7,389 nt of DNA, taken from NCBI GenBank assembly GCA_947174155.1, contig CAMWHX010000047.1:1-7389 (forward strand), read 5' to 3'. A program made the translations under genes and the position numbers. Positions within the stretch are counted from its first letter, which is position 1. The number at the start of each line of letters is the position of its first letter. Under the pieces are notes generated by a model. The model was not told where the DNA came from. It ran no database searches and saw nothing but the letters and a program-made list of their open reading frames with translations. The DNA comes from an uncultured Porphyromonadaceae bacterium. GTDB lineage: Bacteria > Bacteroidota > Bacteroidia > Bacteroidales > Muribaculaceae. Shown piece by piece: positions 1 to 6,564 of this stretch.

Positions 1-545
1 ACGGTCATCGCGGGATTGAGATTCAGATACGGTCGCGTCGACAGGATGACATCGCCGAACTCGGTTATGCTGCCCATTGGAAGTATAAGGAGGGGGAGGG
101 GGCTCCCGGAGTAGCCGCATTGGAAGAGGCCATGGCTGCGGTCAAGGATATACTCGACAATCCATCGCCCGACGGGGTAGACAGTCTGTCGGGGATACGA
201 CTGAATCTGCTGTCGCCGGAGATATATGTCTTCACACCCCGACGCGAGGTCGTGCGTCTTCGCAAGGGATCGACCGTGCTTGATATGGCCTATGCCGTCC
301 ACAGTCGCCTGGGAGAGAAGTGTATAGGGGCCAAGGTCAACCGTGCGTTGCGTCATCCGGGGAGTCGGCTTGAAAGCGGAGACACGGTAGAGATCCTGAC
401 CTCCGCCAATGCCCGCCCGGATGACCGGTGGCTCGGGTGGTGCACCTCGCCGCGCACTCGGGCGAAGATCAGACGCAGACTTAAAGGTGAGTCTGCGCCG
501 GGAGAGGAGGATGAAGCCGGAGTGAGCTCTCGACATTCCATATAG
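1..545 (+). CDS. RelA/SpoT family (p)ppGpp synthetase/hydrolase, 5'-partial, ending after the TGS domain
   Basis: The 3' end of an RSH (RelA/SpoT homologue) gene; these make and/or hydrolyse the alarmone (p)ppGpp. Reading begins at base 3 and 180 residues are visible. The first 30 hold the end of the synthetase domain, with the family motifs EIQIRS (visible residues 6-11) and AAHWKYK (23-29). A TGS domain follows at about 73-134, from EIYVFTP through the conserved CIGAKVN to VEILTS. Then comes the usual linker with DRWLGW and SPRTRAKIRRRLK. The protein stops about 20 residues later. Full-length RSH proteins continue with helical, zinc-finger/conserved-Cys and ACT/RRM domains, all absent here. 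The sequence after the stop is AT-rich and non-coding in appearance, so I see no frameshift. The hydrolase and most of the synthetase lie outside the window, so which activities remain cannot be judged. The family call is firm; whether this is RelA-like or SpoT-like is open. Confidence 0.93.
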   Translation, partial: GHRGIEIQIRSRRQDDIAELGYAAHWKYKEGEGAPGVAALEEAMAAVKDILDNPSPDGVDSLSGIRLNLLSPEIYVFTPRREVVRLRKGSTVLDMAYAVHSRLGEKCIGAKVNRALRHPGSRLESGDTVEILTSANARPDDRWLGWCTSPRTRAKIRRRLKGESAPGEEDEAGVSSRHSI

Positions 546-604
546 CTCCCTCCGACAACTGATACAATACATCGATATATACGACAAATCACTACGATAT
601 AACC

Positions 605-2668
605 GTGGATATAAAGACCTTAATACCGTCGCGCGTGGTGCTGATGCGCCTGCTCCTGGCTATCGGCTCGATAGCTATTCTGCTGTGGTTCGTTCCCCGT
701 GCGGACCATCAGTCATACACATACGAGGAGAATCAGCCGTGGCGCTACCCGCTGCTGACGGCGGAGTTCGATATGCCGATACTACGGGATTCAGCCTCGT
801 CGCGCATACTGCGAGACAGCATAGATGCTAAATTCGCCCCCTTCGTGAGGCGTAATCCCAAGGCCCTCTCCGAAGCGGAGGAGAGGCTTAAAAGGGCACT
901 GGATGGACACTCCTCAGCCGTCGAGACCCAGACGCTGACGCGGCTGATGACCGAAGTATACTCGCGTGGTATACTCACCTCCGACCTGTATGACCTCATC
1001 ACACAGCGCGGACTGACGAGCGTGAGGGTGGACAACGAGAACGGTACCGACAAACTCGTGGCCAGTGTCAGCGCTACCGGAATGCTCTCGCCGGCCAAGG
1101 CTTTCGAGATGATAGACTCCGCCTACCAGTCGTCGCGACGTGAGCGACTCAGTCCGGTTGTAGTGCGTGCCCTGAGCAATGTCTTGCAGCCCAACATCAC
1201 TTTGGACTCCGTAGCCGATAGTAAATTTCGCGCACAGGAGTATCTGACTGTCAACGCCGCTCTCGGAGTCATCAAGAAGGGACAGCGCATCGTAGACCGC
1301 GGAGAGATCATCACCCCCCAGATCTTCACCAACCTCAATACCTATCAGGAGATGCTGGAGCGCAACCAGAGCGAGAGCGGGGCGCACACTTACTTCCTCA
1401 TAGCCCAGGGGCTTTACATATGCCTTGTCATCACGGTACTGTATCTCTACCTGTACCTGTACAGGCCGGCATTCTTCGGCAATCTCAGGCAGATGACCTT
1501 CCTCATGTCGTTTATCACACTGTGGGTGGTCTTTGCCATCGAGATGTATGAGTTCTTCACCATGGGTCTCTTCCTCGTCCCCTTCGCCATGGTCCCCATC
1601 GTCATCATGGTCTTCTTCGACTCGCGCACGGCGATCTTCTCGCTGCTGACGACGGTCATGATCACGGCCCTGATATCACCCTATCAGTTTAACTTCATCG
1701 TCATGGAGCTGGTAGTGGGTCTGTGTGCGACGTTCAGTATCCACCAGTTGACACGTCGCTGGCAGCTGCTGCGCACCGCCCTGGTGACCTTCGGCGTCTA
1801 TCTCGCGTGCTACATAGTGCTGACAATGCTCTCCGACGGTGACCTGAACGCCTTCTCGTGGCGCATCATCGGAACGTTTGCCATCAACTGCGTCGTCCTC
1901 TCGTTTGCGTATATCCTTATCGCGGTGGTGGAGAAGATATTCGGCTTCACATCCAATGTCACCCTGGTCGAGCTCAGTGATATCAATCATCCCCTGCTGC
2001 GCAAGATGGCGGAAGTGGCACCCGGTACCTTCCAGCACTCCATGCAGGTGTCGATGCTCGCTGCCGAAGCTGCGCGTGCTGTCGGGGCCAACACGCAGCT
2101 GGCGCGTACCGGCGCCCTATATCATGACATCGGCAAGACGGAGAGCCCGATCTTCTTCACCGAGAACCAGCACGGTGTCAACCCCCATGCCGGACTCGAT
2201 CCGGAGACCAGTGCCCAGAAGATCATCTCTCACGTCACCGACGGTCTGCAACTGGCCTCCAAGGCTAAGCTCCCTCAGGTCATCCGTGATTTCATCTCTC
2301 AGCATCACGGCAAGGGTGTGACCGGATACTTCTACAACACGGCCTGCAACAACGCCCCCGAGGGTACGACCGTCGACAAGTCGAAGTTCCAGTATCCCGG
2401 TCCTAATCCTCAGTCACGCGAGACGGCCATACTGATGATGGCCGATGCCGTGGAGGCGGCCTCCCGGTCTCTCAAAGAGTATACCCCCGAGTCAATCGGC
2501 AATCTTGTGGATAAGATCATCGATGACCAGGCAGCGAAGGGACTCTTTAAGGAGGCTCCCATATCCTATAAGGATGTCGAGACCGTGAAGGAGACCTTCA
2601 AGAAGCGACTCGGGACGATCTATCATTCCCGCATAGCCTATCCCGAGCTCAGAAAGAAAACCTCTTGA
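605..2668 (+). CDS. 7TM-HD family phosphohydrolase, probable c-di-AMP phosphodiesterase (PgpH/YqfF type)
   Basis: A 687-residue inner-membrane protein, about the usual length of Bacteroidales members. Domain order: an N-terminal membrane helix (about 14-30); an extracytoplasmic 7TMR-HDED-type region (about 35-258) beginning with the conserved WRYPLLTAEFDMPI; seven predicted helices (about 262-445); and a cytoplasmic HD domain (about 465-680). Metal-binding residues of the HD fold are visible: H478 in PGTFQHS, H507-D508 in YHDIGK, H543 in ISHVTDG, H567/H568 in QHHGKG, and D614 in MMADAVEAASR. The family precedent, Listeria PgpH, hydrolyses c-di-AMP to pApA; the same substrate here is inferred. 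The start is a GTG, which keeps a short basic cytoplasmic lead before the first helix; an ATG at 644 (residue 14) is the alternative. No Shine-Dalgarno is seen. The gene lies 59 bases after the RSH gene and may share its transcript. Confidence 0.93.
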   Translation: MDIKTLIPSRVVLMRLLLAIGSIAILLWFVPRADHQSYTYEENQPWRYPLLTAEFDMPILRDSASSRILRDSIDAKFAPFVRRNPKALSEAEERLKRALDGHSSAVETQTLTRLMTEVYSRGILTSDLYDLITQRGLTSVRVDNENGTDKLVASVSATGMLSPAKAFEMIDSAYQSSRRERLSPVVVRALSNVLQPNITLDSVADSKFRAQEYLTVNAALGVIKKGQRIVDRGEIITPQIFTNLNTYQEMLERNQSESGAHTYFLIAQGLYICLVITVLYLYLYLYRPAFFGNLRQMTFLMSFITLWVVFAIEMYEFFTMGLFLVPFAMVPIVIMVFFDSRTAIFSLLTTVMITALISPYQFNFIVMELVVGLCATFSIHQLTRRWQLLRTALVTFGVYLACYIVLTMLSDGDLNAFSWRIIGTFAINCVVLSFAYILIAVVEKIFGFTSNVTLVELSDINHPLLRKMAEVAPGTFQHSMQVSMLAAEAARAVGANTQLARTGALYHDIGKTESPIFFTENQHGVNPHAGLDPETSAQKIISHVTDGLQLASKAKLPQVIRDFISQHHGKGVTGYFYNTACNNAPEGTTVDKSKFQYPGPNPQSRETAILMMADAVEAASRSLKEYTPESIGNLVDKIIDDQAAKGLFKEAPISYKDVETVKETFKKRLGTIYHSRIAYPELRKKTS

Positions 2669-2772
2669 GAGTGAAAAAGTCAGGATGAGGCAGCGTGTTT
2701 TGGGGTAGGCAATCAATATTTTGGGCGCTCCGGGCGTTGTAATAGTACGTAACCCCCAATACAAAGAATGCT

Positions 2773-3312
2773 ATGATCGTACTGACGATAATACTGAGTG
2801 TGTTGCTGTGGATTGCAGCGATTGTTCTCCTGTGGCGTCGACCGTTGCTCTCTCCCCCGCTGTCATATATAGCCCTGCTCCTTTTGAGCTTGCCACATAC
2901 GGCAGAGGGTGTGCCGATGTTGCCCATCAATAATACTATCCTCATCGGATGGCTCTGTATGACGGTAGTCGTAATGGGAGCCACTATCATGCAACCCATG
3001 CGTCTGACCTCTTCGACCGGAGGTGTGCTCTATATGGTCATCGGAGGAATCGCAGGGCTGGCCGTCGGACTGGTTCCTTCCAGTTTCGGAGTGACCGTGG
3101 CGATGCTTTACAGCAGTATGGTCATCGGTACAGCGGCAGGTATCTTCTTCGGTTATCTGATCTACTCCCGCGCCAAGGGTAGGGGAGGTGAGACTCCCGA
3201 TGAGGCCGGCTATTTCGCACCTCTTCTGGCGAAAGGATTCCCGACAGCTATCACCCTCATGCAGCTTGGAGTGCCCTTGGTGCTTCTCGTGATGCTTTAT
3301 GCGCGTCCGTAA
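2773..3312 (+). CDS. Hypothetical polytopic membrane protein
   Basis: A 179-residue protein that I do not recognise. It is almost entirely hydrophobic, with about six predicted membrane segments near residues 2-21, 27-44, 54-75, 84-103, 105-130 and 157-177. The only sizeable polar stretch is a basic/acidic loop at about 131-150 (SRAKGRGGETPDE). There is no signal peptide separate from helix 1 and no catalytic motif. The ATG at 2773 puts the first helix at the very N-terminus; earlier in-frame starts are not needed. It follows the 7TM-HD gene by 104 bases and precedes the DUF4919-like gene by 53, all co-directional. The reading frame is convincing from its length, its coherent membrane topology and the absence of a better frame on either strand. 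Function is unknown. Confidence 0.8.
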   Translation: MIVLTIILSVLLWIAAIVLLWRRPLLSPPLSYIALLLLSLPHTAEGVPMLPINNTILIGWLCMTVVVMGATIMQPMRLTSSTGGVLYMVIGGIAGLAVGLVPSSFGVTVAMLYSSMVIGTAAGIFFGYLIYSRAKGRGGETPDEAGYFAPLLAKGFPTAITLMQLGVPLVLLVMLYARP

Positions 3313-3365
3313 GCGGTACACGCGAGCCTATAATCAAGATATCTCAAAGCACAGATTATAACACA

Positions 3366-4163
3366 ATGAATATACATTCAGTCAAGATATCGTTTCGGAG
3401 TCTCTGTCTGGCAATAGTCGGCGTTCTGTCACTTTGTGGAGTCGCCGGCGAGGCTGCCGTGCCCCCACAGGTCCCCGCATCGAAGCGTAAGATCACGGTG
3501 GCGCGGCCCGATCTCGAGGAGATACGCTCCACTACTCTTGATCCGTCGAGCAAGTACTACTTCCCGAAGCTCATGGCCAAGTATAATCAGAACGACACGA
3601 CGATGACCAACGATGAATACCGTCATCTCTATCTCGGCTATATGTTTCAGGAGGATTATGATCCTTACCGCACATCCCCCTATGCCGGACGTACCGACGA
3701 GTTGCGACTGAAATCTACCCATACCAAGGAGGAGATCGATACTATCCGCAAGTACGCGGAGTTGTCACTGCGCGACAATCCGTTTGATCTGCGACAGATG
3801 TCCTTTCTGGTCCATGTGTTGAAAGAGCGTCGCAAGGATATGAGCGCCAAGATTTGGGAATACCGTCTGGAGCATCTCCTTGGCGCCATCAAGAGCACCG
3901 GCACCGGCGAGGATGTGGAGAATGCCTGGTATGTCATCTATCCGATGCATGAGTATGATATGGTGCAGCTTTTGGGATACGCGGCCACAGACGCCGACTT
4001 CATCGAGCCCGGCTATGACTATCTGACCGTCACGCCCGATGAAGCTACCGCTAAGCGACTGCGAGATAAGGTGGCCAAGGGCTTTTATTTTAACGTCCAG
4101 ACCATCCAGCAGCAGTATGAGCTGAAACATCCCGATGAGGTCGAAGCCGAAGAGGCTTTGTAA
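3366..4163 (+). CDS. Exported DUF4919-like protein
   Basis: A 265-residue protein with an N-terminal signal peptide: basic residues at K7 and R11, a hydrophobic core at about 13-26, and a plausible signal peptidase I site after GEA (about residue 30). A cysteine at residue 24 lacks a normal lipobox, so I do not call it a lipoprotein. The mature part is soluble and rich in charged and aromatic residues. Features such as KYYFPKLMAKY, the short TMTNDEYRHLYLGYMFQ block and a DPY segment resemble the Bacteroidetes family DUF4919 as I remember it; no function is established. It probably acts in the periplasm or on the cell surface. The ATG at 3366 is chosen because it begins the signal peptide. Its stop codon overlaps the AT-rich repeat block that follows. 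The family assignment is from memory and moderate; the CDS itself is secure. Confidence 0.82.
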   Translation: MNIHSVKISFRSLCLAIVGVLSLCGVAGEAAVPPQVPASKRKITVARPDLEEIRSTTLDPSSKYYFPKLMAKYNQNDTTMTNDEYRHLYLGYMFQEDYDPYRTSPYAGRTDELRLKSTHTKEEIDTIRKYAELSLRDNPFDLRQMSFLVHVLKERRKDMSAKIWEYRLEHLLGAIKSTGTGEDVENAWYVIYPMHEYDMVQLLGYAATDADFIEPGYDYLTVTPDEATAKRLRDKVAKGFYFNVQTIQQQYELKHPDEVEAEEAL

Positions 4164-4179
4164 TTCATAATTCATAATT
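4162..4179. repeat. 7-bp tandem repeat (AATTCAT) overlapping a stop codon
   Basis: Two and a half copies of AATTCAT run from 4162 to 4179. The first two bases are also the last two of the TAA stop of the upstream gene. The repeat leads directly into the left arm of the hairpin at 4176. Confidence 0.75.
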
Positions 4180-4250
4180 GGGATTCCATCCTCCCCGGCA
4201 CCCAAAGACAAACGGGAGGCACTCTGAGACAAAAGGATGGCAGCCCAATT
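4176..4250. repeat. Nested inverted repeat / hairpin in the slyD leader region
   Basis: The outer arms AATTGGG (4176-4182) and CCCAATT (4244-4250) are perfectly complementary. After a symmetric 3-base internal loop, CCATCC (4186-4191) pairs with GGATGG (4235-4240). An inner TCCC (4192-4195) can pair with GGGA (4214-4217). The two ends are AT-rich and the middle GC-rich. It could act as a terminator for the upstream gene, a leader structure for slyD, or be a small dispersed intergenic repeat. It lacks the T-tract of a classical intrinsic terminator. The pairing is read directly from the sequence; the role is unknown. Confidence 0.6.
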
Positions 4251-4306
4251 CTACATTCAAAATTCAACATACAAAATTCTACATTCGAAATTCAACATTC
4301 AAAATT
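4247..4306. repeat. 14-bp imperfect tandem repeat, about four copies, upstream of slyD
   Basis: The unit is close to AAAATTCWACATTC. Copies lie at 4247-4258 (first two bases replaced by CC), 4259-4272, 4273-4286 and 4287-4300, with a partial fifth at 4301-4306. Copies alternate between TTCTACAT and TTCAACAT, giving a higher-order 28-bp period. The block ends 9 bases before the slyD start codon, so it occupies the ribosome-loading region and possibly the promoter. Its base composition differs sharply from the GC-rich genes around it. Confidence 0.8.
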
Positions 4307-4315
4307 AATATAAGC

Positions 4316-4903
4316 ATGGAAGAAAAGATTGAACCCGGTAAATTCGTAAAATACACATATAAGGTGACTGACGATAAGGATGGCCGCGTGCTGTTTGAGG
4401 CTACGGAGGCTGCTCCCGATGTCATGGTCTACGGTGTCAGCAACGAGGTGATCCCCGGTCTGATATCCGTGATGCAGGGCTTGAAGGCCGGTGATAAGTT
4501 CTCCGTGACGCTCCCCCCCGAGGTAGCATTCGGCGAGCGCAGCGACGAGAACGTCATCACCGTTCCCAAGGAGGCCTTCATGCGTGACGGCCAGATGGCT
4601 GAGGAGGTTAAGGTAGGTGCCGTACTCCCCATGCTTACCGAGCAGGGTTACACCGTGACAGGCACTGTGACCGCCATCAACGAGCATGACGTGACGATGG
4701 ACTTCAACCATCCCTTCGCCGGCATCACCGTGAAGTTTGACGGTGAGGTGCGCGAGGTGCGTGATGCCACCCCCGAGGAACTGCAACCCGTGCATTCCTG
4801 CGGATGCGGATGCAGCCATGGCGGCTGTGGAGAGGGTGACTGTGGCGACGGTTGCGGCGACCATGGCCATGGCGATCACCAGTGCTGCGGCGGTTGCCAC
4901 TAA
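4316..4903 (+). CDS. slyD: SlyD-like FKBP-type peptidyl-prolyl cis-trans isomerase with metal-binding tail
   Basis: A 195-residue cytoplasmic prolyl isomerase and chaperone. The FKBP core is split around an IF (insert-in-flap) chaperone domain of about residues 72-128: the first part includes YGVSNEVIPGLISVMQGLKAGDKFSVTLPP and AFGE, and the return strand carries the hallmark NHPFAGITVKF at 131-141, matching E. coli SlyD NHMLAGQNLKF. Residues 160-195 form a Gly-rich tail with nine Cys (162, 164, 166, 171, 176, 180, 190, 191, 194) and six His (160, 168, 183, 185, 188, 195). Such tails bind Ni2+ and other divalent metals in known SlyD proteins. The ATG at 4316 is preferred because homology begins there; upstream in-frame codons only translate the intergenic repeats. 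No Shine-Dalgarno is visible. A DUF4491 gene follows after 11 bases. A nickel/hydrogenase role cannot be inferred from this window. Confidence 0.94.
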   Translation: MEEKIEPGKFVKYTYKVTDDKDGRVLFEATEAAPDVMVYGVSNEVIPGLISVMQGLKAGDKFSVTLPPEVAFGERSDENVITVPKEAFMRDGQMAEEVKVGAVLPMLTEQGYTVTGTVTAINEHDVTMDFNHPFAGITVKFDGEVREVRDATPEELQPVHSCGCGCSHGGCGEGDCGDGCGDHGHGDHQCCGGCH

Positions 4904-4914
4904 GTTATAGGATC

Positions 4915-5220
4915 ATGTCGGTTCTGCTGACCGCTTGGCATCTCGACGGGATCGCCATAGGCCTCGCGACATTTCTGATAATCGGCCTTTTTCACCCGCT
5001 TGTGATCAAGGGCGAGTATTATATGGGCCAGAAATGCAATTGGCTCTTCGCCTTGGGGGGTATCCTTGCCCTCGTCGGGTCAGTACTGACAGATGGGACA
5101 GTCTCAATCCTGTTGGGAGTGACCGGTTTCTCCTGCCTATGGTCAATACTCGAAGTGAAGGAGCAGCGCGAACGAGTACGCAAAGGGTGGTTTCCCGCCA
5201 ATCCGAAACGCCGTGACTAA
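4915..5220 (+). CDS. DUF4491 family small membrane protein
   Basis: A 101-residue protein with three predicted membrane helices at about 11-30, 43-60 and 62-79. Its cytoplasmic end carries the family signature: FSCLWSILE followed by EQRERVRKGWFPANPKR (residues 83-99). FHPLVIKGEYYMG after the first helix is also characteristic. The family is common in Bacteroidales and some Firmicutes and has no known function. The ATG at 4915 is chosen because it begins the conserved region; extending upstream would overlap slyD in another frame. The 11-base gap to slyD suggests co-transcription. The strong stem-loop after the stop marks the end of the transcript. Confidence 0.9.
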   Translation: MSVLLTAWHLDGIAIGLATFLIIGLFHPLVIKGEYYMGQKCNWLFALGGILALVGSVLTDGTVSILLGVTGFSCLWSILEVKEQRERVRKGWFPANPKRRD

Positions 5221-5229
5221 AATGCCATC

Positions 5230-5288
5230 CACACGAGAATATTAACGCCGGATCGCATCTGCGATTCCGGCGTTAATATTTTCGTGTG
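5230..5288. terminator. Long stem-loop between convergent genes, probable bidirectional terminator
   Basis: The arms 5230-5256 and 5261-5288 are complementary along their whole length, with one G-U wobble and one bulged T near 5265-5266, and enclose a 4-base loop (5257-5260). The inner part is GC-rich (CGCCGG with CCGGCG) and the outer part AT-rich (AATATTAA), so a GC stem followed by a T-rich run is presented on both strands. It sits 9 bases after the DUF4491 stop and 12 bases beyond the dtd stop, where a shared terminator would be expected. Confidence 0.88.
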
Positions 5289-5300
5289 TGGGACGGTGTC

Positions 5301-5753
5301 TTACTCCCTGAGCCTGGAGTCAATTATAATTGTGACAGGACCGTCATTGACGAGAGCTACCTTCATGTCAGCACCGAAGACCCCTCTCTTTACCTCCCGA
5401 TCTAATAGTCGGGACAGTTTCTCACAGTATAGTTCATACAATGGTATTGCCAGGTCATGCCCGGCGGCTCGGATGTAGCTCGGGCGATTCCCTTTCTTCG
5501 TGGAAGCCATAAGCGTAAACTGGCTTACGGCCAGAACCTCGCCACTGATATCCAGTACCGAGCGATTCATGACCCCGTTCTCATCAGGAAAAATCCTCAT
5601 CGCGGCCGTCTTGGCCGCCAGCCATTCCACATCCGCGGGGGAGTCACCCTCCGCGATACCTACAAGTACCATCAGTCCCGGGCCGATAGTGCTGAAAAGC
5701 TTTCCGTCAATAGTCACCGAAGCCTCGCTGACCCGTTGAATCACCAGTCTCAT
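5301..5753 (-). CDS. dtd: D-aminoacyl-tRNA deacylase
   Basis: A 150-residue cytoplasmic enzyme of normal length for the family. It hydrolyses D-amino acids (and glycine mischarged on tRNA-Ala) from tRNA, preventing D-residues from entering proteins. Diagnostic motifs are all present: MRLVIQRVSEASVTIDG at the N-terminus, SQFTL at 77-81, KGNRPS at 87-92, GVFGADM at 124-130 and the Gly-cis-Pro motif in NDGPVT at 136-141, which enforces chirality in known DTDs. The start at 5753 matches the family N-terminus exactly. The gene lies 6 bases downstream of the SIMPL gene stop, so it is probably translated from the same transcript. Its 3' end faces the shared stem-loop. Confidence 0.97.
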   Translation of the reverse strand: MRLVIQRVSEASVTIDGKLFSTIGPGLMVLVGIAEGDSPADVEWLAAKTAAMRIFPDENGVMNRSVLDISGEVLAVSQFTLMASTKKGNRPSYIRAAGHDLAIPLYELYCEKLSRLLDREVKRGVFGADMKVALVNDGPVTIIIDSRLRE

Positions 5754-5759
5754 TTAGGA

Positions 5760-6464
5760 TTAGTTTTTGAGGTAGTAGGTTATGGAGGTGACGACGCGGA
5801 TGGTCTTGATGTTGGGGGTGTACTGGTCGCGGTCTTCGATGGAGAATTGGCCTTGGTTGGCGGTCTTGATCTTGCCGAGGCGGCTTTGGGAGTCGGCTGC
5901 GAATTTGTCGGCGGCTTCGCGGGCGTTGGCGGTGGCCTCGGCTATCATCTCGGGCTTGATGGAGTTCAGGTCGGTGTATTCGTAGCTTATGGCATAGTTG
6001 TAGTCACCGGCTACAACTGCGATTCCCTCTTTGAGCAACTCGGTCTGCTTCTTGATGAGCTCGCGTACCTGGGCGACCTTGTCGGAGGTGACTACGACTA
6101 CATTGGTGACGGAGTAACGGTAGAGGACGTCCTGATTGCCGTATCGTTCAGCAGCCTGGTCATAGACCTGGGGAGCATTGACGGAGATCTCGGAGTCAGC
6201 GATACCGTTGGATTTCAGGAAGGCGAGGATAGCCTTGTTGGAAGCCTCGATGCGGGCGTAGATGGAGGGAAGGTCGTTGCCTACCTCCTTGGTGACGATC
6301 GGCCAGGTGACTTTATTGGCGGGGACCTCCTTCTCACAGAGACCGCGCACGGTGACGACTCGGTCACGGTTGGAGAAGTTGTCGATGCCGGATTTCAGGG
6401 AGAGTCCAAGGAGCACGATGGACACCGAGATAAGGATAGATGGGATAAGGACTTTATTATTCAT
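5760..6464 (-). CDS. SIMPL (DUF541) domain-containing protein
   Basis: A 234-residue protein with a single N-terminal hydrophobic segment (about residues 5-24), either a membrane anchor or an uncleaved signal, followed by a SIMPL/DUF541 domain filling the rest (about 35-234). Family features visible are RVVTVRGLCEKEVPANKVTW near the start of the domain, a helix with the ARIEASNKAILAFLKSNGI pattern, and a C-terminal strand KTIRVVTSITYYL. SIMPL proteins are periplasmic or secreted and form oligomers; the name comes from the mouse signalling molecule SIMPL, and no precise bacterial role is settled. The ATG at 6464 starts the anchor. A hairpin lies 20 to 59 bases upstream, between this gene and the preceding minus-strand gene. 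dtd follows after 6 bases. Confidence 0.9.
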   Translation of the reverse strand: MNNKVLIPSILISVSIVLLGLSLKSGIDNFSNRDRVVTVRGLCEKEVPANKVTWPIVTKEVGNDLPSIYARIEASNKAILAFLKSNGIADSEISVNAPQVYDQAAERYGNQDVLYRYSVTNVVVVTSDKVAQVRELIKKQTELLKEGIAVVAGDYNYAISYEYTDLNSIKPEMIAEATANAREAADKFAADSQSRLGKIKTANQGQFSIEDRDQYTPNIKTIRVVTSITYYLKN

Positions 6465-6483
6465 AGGAGGGGTAAACGTTTAT

Positions 6484-6523
6484 ACCTTCGGTCGAAGAGA
6501 TCTGAGATCTTTCGGCCGAAGGT
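6484..6523 (-). terminator. Hairpin between the secreted-protein gene and the SIMPL gene
   Basis: The outer arms ACCTTCGG (6484-6491) and CCGAAGGT (6516-6523) are perfectly complementary and continue inward through TCGAA/TTCGG and GATC/GATC with a wobble and one bulged base, leaving a 3-base loop. It starts 41 bases after the stop of the upstream minus-strand gene, a fitting place for its terminator. There is no good T-tract on the minus strand after it, so an operator or leader structure for the SIMPL-dtd pair is possible. Confidence 0.55.
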
Positions 6524-6564
6524 AGATGTCAGAATTAAGAAGATTGAGTTTCAGATACTTGTGA

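Noticed and set aside
914..1387. A 157-codon minus-strand frame inside the 7TM-HD gene
   Set aside because: It is fully contained in a firmly identified gene and its translation resembles no family.
2698..2723. TTTTG and TATTTTG as a Bacteroides-type promoter for the membrane-protein gene
   Set aside because: The -7 element is one base short of TAnnTTTG, and the spacing of 14 bases is shorter than the roughly 19-20 expected.
2863..3321. A 152-codon minus-strand frame opposite the hypothetical membrane protein
   Set aside because: Its translation is hydrophilic and His/Ser/Asp-rich without pattern, while the plus-strand frame gives a coherent multi-helix protein.
3329..3360. 7-bp inverted repeat TATAATC/GATTATA before the DUF4919-like gene
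   Set aside because: Short, AT-rich and with an 18-base loop; such a pair is likely by chance in an AT-rich spacer.
4178..4315. N-terminal extension of slyD by 46 codons from a TTG
   Set aside because: It would translate the hairpin and tandem repeats; SlyD homology starts exactly at the ATG at 4316.
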